Origin: DASSBQ01 sp040981125
GTDB lineage: Bacteria > Nitrospirota > Nitrospiria > Nitrospirales > Nitrospiraceae
Direction of reading: 5' to 3'
Assembly (NCBI GenBank): GCA_040981125.1
Contig: JANRMQ010000001.1
Location: 744,001-808,000, forward strand
DNA: 64,000 nt
Shown piece after piece: positions 16,885 to 26,767 of this stretch (positions are counted from its first letter, which is position 1; each line of letters begins with the position of its first letter). The notes beneath the pieces were generated by a model. It worked only from the letters and a program-made list of their open reading frames with translations. It was not told the origin of the DNA and searched no databases. Position numbers and translations under genes: made by a program.

Positions 16885-17694
16885 ATGACCCCAGGGGAAC
16901 ACAGTCTCTCGTTTCATGATCGTCTCGGATATCGGATCGCCGCCATCCTGGCGACACCGGATCGCCCGACCGATCGCCTCGCCGTCCTCTGTCACGGGTT
17001 CCTTTCGCACAAGAACAGCACGACCAATACGACATTGACTCGGCTGTTGAACGATCGGGGCATCGCAACGCTCCGGTTCGACTTTTTCGGCCATGGAGAC
17101 AGCCAAGGCCCGTTCGAGAACATCACGACGACCATCGGTGTAGCGCAAGCGACGGCCGCCTTACAAGAAGGAATATCCCGCGGATTCGGCCGGATCGGGC
17201 TGGTCGGATCCAGCTTCGGCGGGCTTGTTTCCATCCTGACTGCATCCCATTGGCCGGATGATCACGCCTCGCGTAGTGAGCGTCCGCCTCTGTCTTGCCT
17301 CGCGCTGAAATGCCCGGTCGTCGATTTTGCCGAAGAGCTGCGTTTGGAATTCGGCCCCGAGGGCATGGCGGAATGGAAAGCCACCGATACGATCCCCAAC
17401 ATACTTAGCGGGGCCGACCGTATCCGCCTCCATTATGGATTCTATGAAGACTCGCTCGAATTGATCGCCTACGAACCGGCACGGAAGATCGACGCACCGA
17501 CGCTCGTGGTCCAAGGGGATTGCGACGAATTGGTGCCCCTGCATCAAAGCCGCCGGTTGATGGAGTCCCTTGCCGGTACGGCGCGCCTGGAACTCCTGCC
17601 TGGCGCCGACCACCAGTTCACGAGAGCGGAGGATTTCCGCACCATGATCTCACTGATCGTCGAGTGGACGACGGACCATCTCGGCAGAACCTAG
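16885..17694 (+). CDS. Alpha/beta hydrolase (serine aminopeptidase/acylhydrolase type)
   Basis: 269 residues, no signal peptide. LAVLCHGFLSHKNS gives the oxyanion region and LRFDFFGHGDS the second conserved loop. GLVGSSFGG supplies the nucleophile Ser, LVVQGDCDELVP the acid and GADHQFTR the catalytic His. This fits cytosolic carboxylesterases and peptidase-like hydrolases (Hydrolase_4). Start ATG 16885 is preferred; GTG 16876 would add three residues. Substrate unknown. Confidence 0.85.
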   Translation: MTPGEHSLSFHDRLGYRIAAILATPDRPTDRLAVLCHGFLSHKNSTTNTTLTRLLNDRGIATLRFDFFGHGDSQGPFENITTTIGVAQATAALQEGISRGFGRIGLVGSSFGGLVSILTASHWPDDHASRSERPPLSCLALKCPVVDFAEELRLEFGPEGMAEWKATDTIPNILSGADRIRLHYGFYEDSLELIAYEPARKIDAPTLVVQGDCDELVPLHQSRRLMESLAGTARLELLPGADHQFTRAEDFRTMISLIVEWTTDHLGRT

Positions 17695-17922
17695 TCTAAA
17701 CGTCTATCGGCCGTGCCTCCGTTCCTCGCTCAGGGCCCAGTGAAGGATTCCCACTCGAGCTCGGTCCAAATTTGTACAATCGGTCGTCCATCCGTCAAAC
17801 GGGCACAACTCCCTGCTCCACAATTCGCAGATAACAAGCGATTTTTATACGGCCGATCCACTGAACGAGCGGCATGTCCTTTGCTGACAAGACCCCACCG
17901 GAACGCTTGGAGGGACTGATAT

Positions 17923-18246
17923 ATGAGTGCTCGGACGAGATTGGGGAGACTCGGTCTTGCTGGATGCTGGTGTTTGACTGTCGTGTATTTGCTTGTCGGC
18001 GGCCATTCGAACGCCGGGGAGACCCGGAAGCAACCGCGGCATAGCTTGGTCATTCGACCGGCCGCATCGTCCAATATTCCGGCGTCTTTACCACCGCCGC
18101 GGCATCCGGAGAAATCGAAATCGCTTTCTCTGGTGATCCCCATTCAGCTTTCAAGAGAGGACACGAAGCTGACATCTCCCATGCCGCCGGTAGCCGAATC
18201 CGCGGCCGCCGGCTTCTCCAGTATGGAAGCCGGACAAGGACGGTAA
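17923..18246 (+). CDS. Small exported hypothetical protein, 107 aa
   Basis: The leader MSARTRLGRLGLAGCWCLTV ends near SNAGE, a typical signal peptide. The mature part is Pro/Ser-rich and basic (SLPPPRHPEKSKSLSL) with no cysteines. GGAGGGACTGATAT ahead of the ATG is a good ribosome binding site. I do not recognise a family. It converges on the SUMF1-like gene. Confidence 0.6.
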   Translation: MSARTRLGRLGLAGCWCLTVVYLLVGGHSNAGETRKQPRHSLVIRPAASSNIPASLPPPRHPEKSKSLSLVIPIQLSREDTKLTSPMPPVAESAAAGFSSMEAGQGR

Positions 18247-18319
18247 GCCGCGCGCATTCAGGGTAGCAACAGTCCCGAACACAAGCCGGTTGTTCGAGAG
18301 ACTACGATCGCCGGCACAT

Positions 18320-19180
18320 CTACCGGGATGGGTCGGCACCCGCATGGGTGCGGGCACAGCGGAATCCTGTGTAGCTGTTTCTGGTGCCGGGCGGGAGCTT
18401 GAACCGGCCGTAGGTCAAGAGATACTTGGGCAAGTCCGACCAGGACCCTCCGCGTAACACTTTGAACTGCCCTTCCGGCGGACCCGTTGGATTGCGGGCC
18501 TGGCCTGTCTCGTAATAGTGGGCTCCATACCAATCCTGCGTCCACTCCCAGACGTTTCCGGCCATGTGATATAAGCCGAATGGACTTCTTCCCTCCTCGT
18601 ACCGATCCACCGGCATCAAGACTTGGCTGTAGCTGAACCGAGCGCCTAATGCGAAGTTCGCCAGCGCCGCGGTCGGCTCCTGATTTCCCCATGGATAGAG
18701 GCGCCCATCGATGCCCCGCGCGGCCTTTTCCCATTCGGCTTCAGTCGGCAACCGTTTACCGATCCACCGGCAATAGGCATCCGCATCATGCCAATCAACC
18801 CCAATGACGGGCCGATCCCGGTGCATGGCTAAATCCACACTTTCCCATTGCCATGGAGCAGGCCGCTTGTCCGCCGCCAAAAAGGCGACATAGTGACCGG
18901 TCGTCACTTCATAGAGATCGATCACAAACCGATCCAGCGAAACCTCATGTTTGGGCCGTTCATCTTCCAGGGCCTGAAGGCTGTCCGATCCCATGCCAAA
19001 CGTTCCTTCAGGAATCACCGCCATCGGTACCTCGACGGCAGAGGGCTGCGGCGCAGCCCTCTGCTTGCGTAATCGATCCAACTGCCCCAGAACCGGCTCA
19101 ATGGTCGAGAGGACCATCAGCATGACCAGCATGCCGGTGACCACCAGACAAGATGAGCAGGATAGCTGTTTGAGCGACAC
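18320..19180 (-). CDS. SUMF1/FGE-like domain protein, membrane-anchored
   Basis: 286 residues. An N-terminal hydrophobic segment (about 10-32) anchors or exports it; the rest is a formylglycine-generating-enzyme fold: MAVIPEGTFGMGS, RPVIGVDWHDADAYCRWIG, KRLPTEAEWEKAARG, GNVWEWTQDWYG, LRGGSWSD and GFRCAR. The paired active-site cysteines of true sulfatase-modifying enzymes, expected after the RGGS motif, are absent here (SDLPKYLLTYGRFK). So it is unlikely to make formylglycine; the fold may serve binding or a redox accessory role. It is seven bases from the methyltransferase on the same strand. Confidence 0.85.
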   Translation of the reverse strand: MSLKQLSCSSCLVVTGMLVMLMVLSTIEPVLGQLDRLRKQRAAPQPSAVEVPMAVIPEGTFGMGSDSLQALEDERPKHEVSLDRFVIDLYEVTTGHYVAFLAADKRPAPWQWESVDLAMHRDRPVIGVDWHDADAYCRWIGKRLPTEAEWEKAARGIDGRLYPWGNQEPTAALANFALGARFSYSQVLMPVDRYEEGRSPFGLYHMAGNVWEWTQDWYGAHYYETGQARNPTGPPEGQFKVLRGGSWSDLPKYLLTYGRFKLPPGTRNSYTGFRCARTHAGADPSR

Positions 19181-19186
19181 GATCGG

Positions 19187-19849
19187 TCAGTGGATGAGGC
19201 CGCCGACCACCCAATGGCGATCGTCCGGCACATCGATGAGCAGGCGGGATAAATTCATTTCAGCCAGTTGCGCCGCGACTTCGTCTTCCGTGTAAGCGGC
19301 CAAAAGGGAATGGTAAAAATCCCGTTTGAGAATCGGCTGTTCCCCCGCCGCATACTGTTCGACAATGGCTTGCGCCGCCTCGTCCGATTCGGGGCGCAGC
19401 AGATCCATCACCAGCACAGCCGAGCCCGGTTTGACGAGTTGTTTCAAGCGGTACCAGAACTGCAGCGGATTCGGCAGATGATGAAGCAGGCTGTTCGACA
19501 ACGCGGCATCGCCGGGCTCGTCGAGAGTCAGCTGCTGAAACCGTTCGCAGTGCAGCCGGATGCGATCGGCAAATCCCGCTTCTTTGACCGCCTTCTCAGC
19601 CAAGGCGATCATCGGTCCGCTCGCATCGACGGCAGTAATCTGCGCGCCGAGATAGCTGCGGGCAAACCGGATCGGGATATCGGCCGGGCCGCATCCCAGG
19701 TCAATCACATGCCCGGCCGTCCAGTCGGGAAAGTATTCCCGGAACAGGTTCACGAAATCTTGATTTTCCCGGCTGAAGTCCGCCTCGGCATAAGCCTTGG
19801 CCTGCGCGACGTCATCCATCAGTTCCGGCTCGGGCGTTCGCTTCATCAC
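19187..19849 (-). CDS. Class I SAM-dependent methyltransferase
   Basis: 220 residues. Motif I HVIDLGCGPADIPIRFA binds SAM, TAVDASGPMIALAEKA is motif II, and SNSLLHHLPNPLQFW is the motif IV region. It is a small-molecule-type methyltransferase of the Methyltransf_11/25 group. It is upstream of and nearly adjacent to the SUMF1-like gene, so the two may be cotranscribed. Substrate unknown. Confidence 0.88.
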   Translation of the reverse strand: MMKRTPEPELMDDVAQAKAYAEADFSRENQDFVNLFREYFPDWTAGHVIDLGCGPADIPIRFARSYLGAQITAVDASGPMIALAEKAVKEAGFADRIRLHCERFQQLTLDEPGDAALSNSLLHHLPNPLQFWYRLKQLVKPGSAVLVMDLLRPESDEAAQAIVEQYAAGEQPILKRDFYHSLLAAYTEDEVAAQLAEMNLSRLLIDVPDDRHWVVGGLIH

Positions 19850-19895
19850 CGTCTTGTCTCCCGGCCAGCAGACTGTTGAAAAGGTCTACCGGCTA

Positions 19896-20405
19896 TCAAA
19901 ACAGTTTTTTTTCAGAGCCTGCGAGTGATCCTGATTTCGATATCACCATTACAGAATCGCCTTGGCGCACGAGACCTTCTTCCAAGACACGAGCATACAA
20001 ACGGCTCCACCCAGGGTATCGCTGCTGTGAGATCCGCATGTAGTCGCCGTGCAGGAACCATTGCGCGTTGAACCGGCAGGGCGAGGTGTAGTTCAAGATC
20101 TCAAGCCTCACCGCACCAATCATTAGCACATCTCCCGGCAGGATGGCAGCCCATTCAACGCCCGCGATCGTCAGGTTTTCACCTGTCGACCCCGCTGTGA
20201 TCCCATGTCCTTCCCCCCTCAGCCTCTCGATGAGCTCCTTGGAATAGAGACAGACGGATCGATCCCGTCCTCCATGGATCCGTCTATTTCGCTGGCAATC
20301 GCCGCTCAACCCCTCAACAGTGATCCGTGCTTCCGGCACGGCGTGCTTCGGCACACCGCCGGCCGACACATTAATCTGATGGAGGTAGGAAGAATTCAAT
20401 TTCAT
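19896..20405 (-). CDS. MOSC-domain protein
   Basis: 169 residues. The MOSC beta-barrel is shown by an early GGVPKHAV and EGLSGDCQRNRRIHGG block, GSTGENLTI in the middle and TSPCRFN later, with the conserved cysteine. MOSC proteins handle sulfur bound to molybdenum cofactor or similar carriers; stand-alone YiiM-like forms have been linked to N-hydroxylated base detoxification. Its ATG overlaps the prmA stop by four bases (ATGA), so translation is likely coupled. Confidence 0.88.
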   Translation of the reverse strand: MKLNSSYLHQINVSAGGVPKHAVPEARITVEGLSGDCQRNRRIHGGRDRSVCLYSKELIERLRGEGHGITAGSTGENLTIAGVEWAAILPGDVLMIGAVRLEILNYTSPCRFNAQWFLHGDYMRISQQRYPGWSRLYARVLEEGLVRQGDSVMVISKSGSLAGSEKKLF

Positions 20406-21292
20406 CGCGCGGGCTCGTTGGAAGTTTGATCACAAGACAGGGCCGCCACTACATCGAGCGCGAGCCATCCATCGCGTTCGCGCACGGTTCGAATATACAA
20501 GTCTGCGGATGCGAGTGCCTGCTCAATCTCAGGCACCTGGTCGGCCAGCAACCCCGAGAGCAGCAACCGCACCCCTCTTTTCGCAGAGACCGCAAGCGCT
20601 TGAAGCGAGTCGAGTATCGCCTGCCGATCGAGATTGGCGACAAGGAGATCTCCGGCCACCGCACCCTGTTCGCATACACACGCGGCCATCCCAATCTGCC
20701 ACGACAATTCCTCTCCGAAGCCGTTCTGCGCGGCATATTCACGAGCACAATCAATCGCCACCGGATCACAATCAATGCCGATTGCCCGGCCGGCCCCGAG
20801 TCGCAGCGCGACCATGGCCAGAATCCCGCTGCCCGTTCCAAGATCAATTACCGTTTCGCCGCCGGTAATGATTTCTTGCAGCCATTCGATCAGTAACTGC
20901 GTCGTTGCATGGTGTCCGGTCCCGAATGCTTGCTTAGGATCGATGATGAGTTCGATATCGTCGGCCTGATACTCCACCCGGTGCCATGACGGACGAATGA
21001 CGACCCGGCCCATTCGAATCGGCTGAACGGCCCGGGCCCAGGGCTCATTCCAATTTCTGTCCGCGAGGCTGCCGGTTGCAATGGCCTGGTCCGCCGCTGG
21101 GTAACCGAGTTGCGCGAGAACGGTCTGGAGCGCTGCCACGCGATCCGGCCCCCAGACCGAGGAAGGCCAATAGAGACGCAAGACATCGTCGTCCTGCCAC
21201 GAACCCGAAATGGTCGAGTCGTTCAGGCGCGAGAGGACCTCGGCGGGCTCCGCCGCCGTCCTCACCGTCACTTCAATCCAATCCTGTCCCAT
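20402..21292 (-). CDS. prmA: Ribosomal protein L11 methyltransferase
   Basis: 296 residues. An N-terminal substrate domain (WIEVTVRTAAEPAEVLSRL) is followed by the linker PSWHRVEYQADDIELIIDPK, then FGTGHHATTQLLIEWL, the PrmA signature. SAM motif I is VIDLGTGSGILAMVALRLGA. It methylates ribosomal protein L11. The usual NI in motif IV reads VANLDRQAIL. It is divergent from the MutS-like gene across 29 bases. Confidence 0.87.
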   Translation of the reverse strand: MGQDWIEVTVRTAAEPAEVLSRLNDSTISGSWQDDDVLRLYWPSSVWGPDRVAALQTVLAQLGYPAADQAIATGSLADRNWNEPWARAVQPIRMGRVVIRPSWHRVEYQADDIELIIDPKQAFGTGHHATTQLLIEWLQEIITGGETVIDLGTGSGILAMVALRLGAGRAIGIDCDPVAIDCAREYAAQNGFGEELSWQIGMAACVCEQGAVAGDLLVANLDRQAILDSLQALAVSAKRGVRLLLSGLLADQVPEIEQALASADLYIRTVRERDGWLALDVVAALSCDQTSNEPAR

Positions 21293-21321
21293 CGCCGAAC
21301 CAAACTCCTCGATTCGGTGTC

Positions 21322-23250
21322 ATGTTGACCTGGCCGGCCCCAACCGGTATCGTCGCCTTCACTGTGTCGGATGTGCCGCCATCTCCAACTGCAAGTCTCC
21401 GGGAACGGGCTCTCCGTCGGACGTTGCGCCGTCTCTCGGGGCTGATCGACCGAGCCGTGGCGACCAGCGTCCGATTCACCCGCTGGCGGCTTATCCTGTT
21501 TCTCGCCGGCGCCGCGGGAACCGTGACGCCGTATAAACTGGGTTGGTACCAAACCGGCAATATCGCGCTCGCCGTTTTCCTCGGCTGTTTCGCCGTGGTG
21601 GCGTGGCATCATAACAGGCTCGAACAGCGGTTGCACCGCCTGCGTCTGTGGCTGGAATTGAAACAGATCCATGTCGCGCGCCTGCGCCTTGAGTGGCCCC
21701 TCATCCCTCCCCGATCCTTCGTGGCGGCGGTTGACCCTCATCCCTACGCCAAGGATCTCGATCTCCTTGGCCCCCACTCTCTCTTCCATCTCATCGACAC
21801 GACGGTATCCACGCAAGGGCGTGACCGTTTGGCTTCCTGGTTCCTGACCCAACCGCCGGATCCCGATCACTGGAAGGCCCGTCATGCGCTGATCAAAGAA
21901 CTGACGCCGCTGTCATTGCTGCGTGACCGCGTCGTGTTGGACGCGCTGGTGATCGATCGACGCGACATCGAAGGAGAAGCACTATCGGCCGTGTTGCGGT
22001 CGCGCGCCGGATATCCGGGGCTGACATGGCTGCTGGCGATTGAAACGGCGCTCGCGCTTTTGACATGGGTCTTGCTGATCGGCGGCTCGCTCGCCGGCTT
22101 GCCGGATTACTGGATCGGAACCTTTGCGCTGTACGCCTTCCTCTATCTGATGGTGCGAGGGAGGACGGCGGACGTCTTCAATCAGGCGGTTGCGCTTCAC
22201 GGCCAATTGGAACAGGTCGCCGCGGTGTTCGGACATTTTGAACGGCGCTGTTTGACCGCCACGCCGGCCCTCGCGACATTGTGCGCGCGCTTGCGGGAAG
22301 CATCGGTCAAACCGTCCCGTTCGCTTGCTCAGGCAGGCTCGTTGCTCAGCCGGCTCAGCATCAAGGCGCATCCCCTCGTACATTATGCCGTCAATGCCGT
22401 GGGGCCATGGGACCTCTACTATACCTATCGGCTGCAAGCGCTCCAGGACCGCATTGCGCAAGCCGTGCCGACTTGGTTCGACATCCTGGCCGAATTCGAA
22501 GCCGCCTCGGCGCTGGCCAACTTTGCCTACCTCCATCCCGGTTATTGTTGGCCCACGCTTATCGAGCAGGAAGCCGAACATTCCGATCAGACCTTGGAAC
22601 CGGCTATGATCGGATTGGAGCTGGGACATCCGTTGATTCCATCGGCGTCCCGCATCGCCAATGACCTCTCATTGGAAGGACGTGGGCGCATCCTGTTGGT
22701 GACCGGGTCGAACATGTCGGGGAAAAGCACATTTCTGCGTACGGTCGGCGTAAACCTCTGTCTGGCGCAAGCCGGGGGGCCGGTCTGCGCCAAAGACTAT
22801 CGTTGGACCTGGGCGCAACCCGCCTGTTGCATCCGCGTCGATGATTCCCTTGAGACCGGCTTGTCTTTCTTCTATGCTGAAGTCAAACGGCTCAAGCTCA
22901 TTCTCTCCGCGGCGGAGCAACCGCACGGGCCCACGGTGTTATTCCTCATTGATGAAGTCTTTCGAGGCACGAACAATCGGGAGCGGCTATTGGGCGCCCG
23001 CGCGTTCATTACCGCGCTGGCACGGAGCCGGGCGTTCGGCCTCGTCACCACGCACGACCTGGAATTGACCGAACTGGAAGGACGGATCGAGCGGCTCAGC
23101 AATATGCATTTTCAGGAGACCGTCGAACAGGGACGGCTCGCGTTCGACTATAAACTGCGGCCCGGCCCCTGCCCGACGACGAATGCGCTGCGGATCATGG
23201 AAATGGAAGGTCTTCCCACGACGACCGACTATCCGGATGGAACCGCATGA
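21322..23250 (+). CDS. Membrane-associated MutS-family ATPase
   Basis: 642 residues from ATG 21322; the frame runs further upstream, but only over prmA on the other strand. Two hydrophobic hairpins (about residues 56-100 and 234-280) predict membrane attachment. The C-terminal MutS ATPase has Walker A GSNMSGKSTFLRT near 461-473 and Walker B VLFLIDEVFRGTNN near 540, followed by the THDLELTELEG switch region. It lacks the MutS N-terminal mismatch-recognition domain. Such membrane MutS relatives are not classical mismatch repair proteins; their role is unknown. Confidence 0.83.
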   Translation: MLTWPAPTGIVAFTVSDVPPSPTASLRERALRRTLRRLSGLIDRAVATSVRFTRWRLILFLAGAAGTVTPYKLGWYQTGNIALAVFLGCFAVVAWHHNRLEQRLHRLRLWLELKQIHVARLRLEWPLIPPRSFVAAVDPHPYAKDLDLLGPHSLFHLIDTTVSTQGRDRLASWFLTQPPDPDHWKARHALIKELTPLSLLRDRVVLDALVIDRRDIEGEALSAVLRSRAGYPGLTWLLAIETALALLTWVLLIGGSLAGLPDYWIGTFALYAFLYLMVRGRTADVFNQAVALHGQLEQVAAVFGHFERRCLTATPALATLCARLREASVKPSRSLAQAGSLLSRLSIKAHPLVHYAVNAVGPWDLYYTYRLQALQDRIAQAVPTWFDILAEFEAASALANFAYLHPGYCWPTLIEQEAEHSDQTLEPAMIGLELGHPLIPSASRIANDLSLEGRGRILLVTGSNMSGKSTFLRTVGVNLCLAQAGGPVCAKDYRWTWAQPACCIRVDDSLETGLSFFYAEVKRLKLILSAAEQPHGPTVLFLIDEVFRGTNNRERLLGARAFITALARSRAFGLVTTHDLELTELEGRIERLSNMHFQETVEQGRLAFDYKLRPGPCPTTNALRIMEMEGLPTTTDYPDGTA

Positions 23251-23314
23251 CACCGCGCATGCCCACCGGTGAGACGCCTTAAATGTTTGTCTACACGCAC
23301 GGTCTCATGATCGC

Positions 23315-26300
23315 ATGATTGCTCAGCCCTCACGCCAATCAGAGAACCGATCCTCCGCCTCGCGCCATCCCTTGCGCGGCCTGCTGATCGCCCAATTCTG
23401 CGGCGCGTTCAACGATAATGCGTGGAAGCTCATGGTGGCGCTCTTGGGCATCCGCCAGGTGAGCGCCGTCATCGCGCCCGGCCCCGCATTGGAGACCGCC
23501 GCGCAAACCGAGACCACGCTCGCGTTTGTCGTCTTCACCCTGCCGCTCATGGTGACCTCCATTGTCGCGGGCGTCCTGGCCGATCGGGTCAGCAAACGCA
23601 CGGTGATGATTACGATGAAGGGGGTCGAGCTCGGACTCATGGCTGCGGCGACCGCGGCCCTGTTCTTCAATCCTTCCGGCGGCGTCTTGCCGCTCATCGT
23701 GCTGGCCGGTATGGGCGTCCACAGCGCCCTGTTCAGCCCGGCGAAATACGGGATCCTTCCGGAATTGATTCCGCATGAACGGCTGGCCTCGGGAAACGGT
23801 CTCTTGGAAATGTGGACGTTCACGGCCATTTTGGGCGGAACAGCTGCCGGAGGATTTTTGCTCGGCCAGGCCGGTTCTTCGACCTGGCTTGCCCCCTTGT
23901 CGCTCGTCCTGGTAGCGATTGTGGGGTTCGCTGCCTCCTGGACCGTGCCGCCGGTGCCGCCGGCTCGGACCGAAGGAGGACTCGCCGCCACGTTGAAGGG
24001 CGCTTGGTCGGCTCTCCGGGCCGACCGGCTTTTACGGCTCGCGATTACAGGCAACATTTTCTTTTGGACCATCGCCAGCCTCTTTGCCCAAGACTTGCTC
24101 GTCTACGCGAAAGCCGTTCTCGGTCTCTCGGATTCGATGGCCGGCTTACCGATGACCGTGCTGTCCGTCGGCATCGGCCTCGGCGCAGTGCTGGTCGGGC
24201 GATGGTCTCAATCGCGGGTGGAATATGGCCTCATTCCACTCGGCGCGTTGGGCGTGTTCGCATCCCTGCTGGTCATGGGTCTGGCCGCCCCGCTGCAAGC
24301 CGGTACATTCGCCTTGATGCTGTTCCTCGGCATCTCGAGCGCCATGATTTTTGTGCCGCTCAATGCGCTGATTCAGTGGCGGGCGCCGGAGGATCGGCGC
24401 GGATCGGTGATTGCGTTCGAGAATACCTGCGTGTTCGGCGGCATCATGCTGGGTTCGCTGTCCGGCGGCGCGATGGCCACGGCAGGATTATCGACCACCG
24501 GCATCTTGATCGCGGCCGCGATGGCGACTCTCGGCGGCACGGTGTGGGCGCTGTGGCTGTTGCCGGATGCATTTCTGCGCATGGCGCTCGTCATTTCGAC
24601 GCGGACTCTGTACCGGCTGCGCATCATCGGACAGGAGCGCGTGCCCAAGCAAGGCGGGGCGCTGCTGGTGTCGAACCATGTGTCCTTCATCGACGGGCTT
24701 CTGCTGATCGCGAGCCTGGACCGGCCGATCCGCTTCGTGGTGGACGCGGGCTACGCCGATCATCCGCTGTACAAACCTTTTCTCAAAGCCTTGCATGTCA
24801 TTCCGATTACCTCACAAGAAGGACCGCGCCGGCTGCTGAAGGCCCTTCGCGAGGCGGGCCAGGCGCTCGACGACGGAGAATTGGTCTGCATCTTTCCCGA
24901 AGGCCAAATCACCAGGACCGGCGGCATGCTGCCGTTTCGCCGCGGGTTCGAACGGATCGTCAAAGGCCGGCCGGTTTCGGTGATTCCCGTTCATCTGGAT
25001 CGCGTCTGGGGCAGCATCTTCAGTTACGTCGGCGGCCGATTCCTTACCAAATGGCCCGAACGAATTCCTTATCCCGTGACCGTCTCGTTCGGTCTTCCTG
25101 TCTCGCCCGACACACCGGCCCATGAGCTCCGCAGCATGGTGCAGGACCTCGGCGAAACCGCCTGGCGCCTGCGCAAATCGGACCGGGTTCCGTTACACCG
25201 ATCATTCATCTCCGCCATGCGGCGGCGACCCTTCCGCCTCGCGATGGCCGATCACACGAGACCCGAGGTGAGCGGCCTGCACGCGCTCATCGGCGCCATT
25301 GCGCTGACGCGAGCGTTACGCGCCGAGTGGGAGGATCAGCCGTCCGTCGGTCTGTTGTTGCCGCCCAGCGTGGCGGGCGCCCTCACGAATGTCGCGGCGG
25401 CACTGGCCGGCCGGGTCAGCGTAAACCTGAACTATACGGTCGGAAAAGCCGGCCTCGAATCAGCCGTCCGCCAGGCGAAGCTGCGCACGATCGTCACCAG
25501 CCGCCTGTTCGTGGACAAAGCCAAACTCGATCTGCCGGATGGTCCGCGCATCATTTGGTTGGAAGAGATCCGCTCACGGATCCGCGGCCCCCAGCGGGTT
25601 CTGGCCCTCCTGCTGGCGGTGGCGGCCCCCGCCCGGATTATCGAACGAATCTGCGGCCAGGCTCGTCCGGTCACGATGGACAATCTGGCTACCATCATTT
25701 TCAGCAGCGGCAGCACGGACGAACCGAAAGGGATCATGCTGTCTCATTTCAATATCGATTCAAACGGGCAGGCCGTAGCCCAGGTTCTTCATCTGGACGA
25801 GCATGACCGCATCTTGGGCATCCTGCCGCTGTTCCATTCATTCGGCTATCTGGTGTTCTGGTTCGTCATGTTGAACGGCGGCGCGATGGTGTTTCATCCG
25901 ACGCCCCTGGATGCGGCCGCGATCGGCGAGCTCTGCGCGCGCTATCGCCTGACGTTTCTGGTGACGACTCCCACGTTCCTCCAACTCTATCAGCGCCGCT
26001 GCACGCCGGAGCAGTTCAGCTCGCTGAGAGTCGTCCTGACCGGCGCGGAAAAGCTCCCGCTGCGGCTCTATCAATCTTTCGAGGATCGCTTCGGCATCCG
26101 GCCGATCGAGGGTTATGGCGTGACTGAGTGCGCGCCCGTCATCGCGGTCAATGTCCCGGATTTTCGAGCCGCCGGGTTTTTCCAACCGGCGTCCCGCCGC
26201 GGGACCGTGGGCCGCCCGCTCCCCGGCATGTCCGTGCGGACGGTCGATCCGGAAACGTTTGTGCCCACCCTGCCCGGCACGCCGGGCATGTTACTGGTGA

Positions 26301-26767
26301 AGGGACCCAACGTCATGGTCGGCTATCTGGAAAAGGATGAATTGACGGCCGCCTCGATGCGGGATGGCTGGTATATCACCGGAGATCTCGCGACCATTGA
26401 TGAAGACGGGTTTATCACGATCACCGATCGCCTGTCCCGATTCTCCAAAATCGGCGGCGAGATGATACCGCACGGCGCCGTCGAGGAAGCGCTTCATCGA
26501 GCCGGCGGGTTCGAGACGCAGGTGTTCGCTGTCACCGGAGTGCCGGATGAGCGACGAGGCGAACAACTGGCGGTGCTCTATACCATTGAAGAGGAGACCA
26601 TCCCCGAGATTCTGGCCAAGGCCTCAGCCGAAGGTCTTCCGAACCTGTTTCTTCCGTCACGCAGCCATTTCATCAAGGTGGAGGCGCTGCCGGTGCTGGG
26701 CACGGGTAAATTGGATTTGCGCAACGTCAAGCAAGTGGCGGTAGAGAGGCTGCACAAAAATAAATGA
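23315..26767 (+). CDS. Fused lysophospholipid transporter / acyltransferase / acyl-ACP synthetase (LplT-Aas-like)
   Basis: 1150 residues in three parts. Residues ~15-430 are an MFS carrier with about 12 helices, opening LIAQFCGAFNDNAWKLMV as in LplT. Residues ~435-620 are a PlsC acyltransferase with NHVSFIDG near 455 and FPEGQITRTG near 526. Residues ~640-1150 are an AMP-forming acyl-ACP ligase with IIFSSGSTDEPKGIMLSH near 793 and ITGDLATIDEDGF near 1022. E. coli splits these jobs between LplT and Aas. The protein should flip lysophospholipids across the inner membrane and re-acylate them. Confidence 0.92.
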   Translation: MIAQPSRQSENRSSASRHPLRGLLIAQFCGAFNDNAWKLMVALLGIRQVSAVIAPGPALETAAQTETTLAFVVFTLPLMVTSIVAGVLADRVSKRTVMITMKGVELGLMAAATAALFFNPSGGVLPLIVLAGMGVHSALFSPAKYGILPELIPHERLASGNGLLEMWTFTAILGGTAAGGFLLGQAGSSTWLAPLSLVLVAIVGFAASWTVPPVPPARTEGGLAATLKGAWSALRADRLLRLAITGNIFFWTIASLFAQDLLVYAKAVLGLSDSMAGLPMTVLSVGIGLGAVLVGRWSQSRVEYGLIPLGALGVFASLLVMGLAAPLQAGTFALMLFLGISSAMIFVPLNALIQWRAPEDRRGSVIAFENTCVFGGIMLGSLSGGAMATAGLSTTGILIAAAMATLGGTVWALWLLPDAFLRMALVISTRTLYRLRIIGQERVPKQGGALLVSNHVSFIDGLLLIASLDRPIRFVVDAGYADHPLYKPFLKALHVIPITSQEGPRRLLKALREAGQALDDGELVCIFPEGQITRTGGMLPFRRGFERIVKGRPVSVIPVHLDRVWGSIFSYVGGRFLTKWPERIPYPVTVSFGLPVSPDTPAHELRSMVQDLGETAWRLRKSDRVPLHRSFISAMRRRPFRLAMADHTRPEVSGLHALIGAIALTRALRAEWEDQPSVGLLLPPSVAGALTNVAAALAGRVSVNLNYTVGKAGLESAVRQAKLRTIVTSRLFVDKAKLDLPDGPRIIWLEEIRSRIRGPQRVLALLLAVAAPARIIERICGQARPVTMDNLATIIFSSGSTDEPKGIMLSHFNIDSNGQAVAQVLHLDEHDRILGILPLFHSFGYLVFWFVMLNGGAMVFHPTPLDAAAIGELCARYRLTFLVTTPTFLQLYQRRCTPEQFSSLRVVLTGAEKLPLRLYQSFEDRFGIRPIEGYGVTECAPVIAVNVPDFRAAGFFQPASRRGTVGRPLPGMSVRTVDPETFVPTLPGTPGMLLVKGPNVMVGYLEKDELTAASMRDGWYITGDLATIDEDGFITITDRLSRFSKIGGEMIPHGAVEEALHRAGGFETQVFAVTGVPDERRGEQLAVLYTIEEETIPEILAKASAEGLPNLFLPSRSHFIKVEALPVLGTGKLDLRNVKQVAVERLHKNK

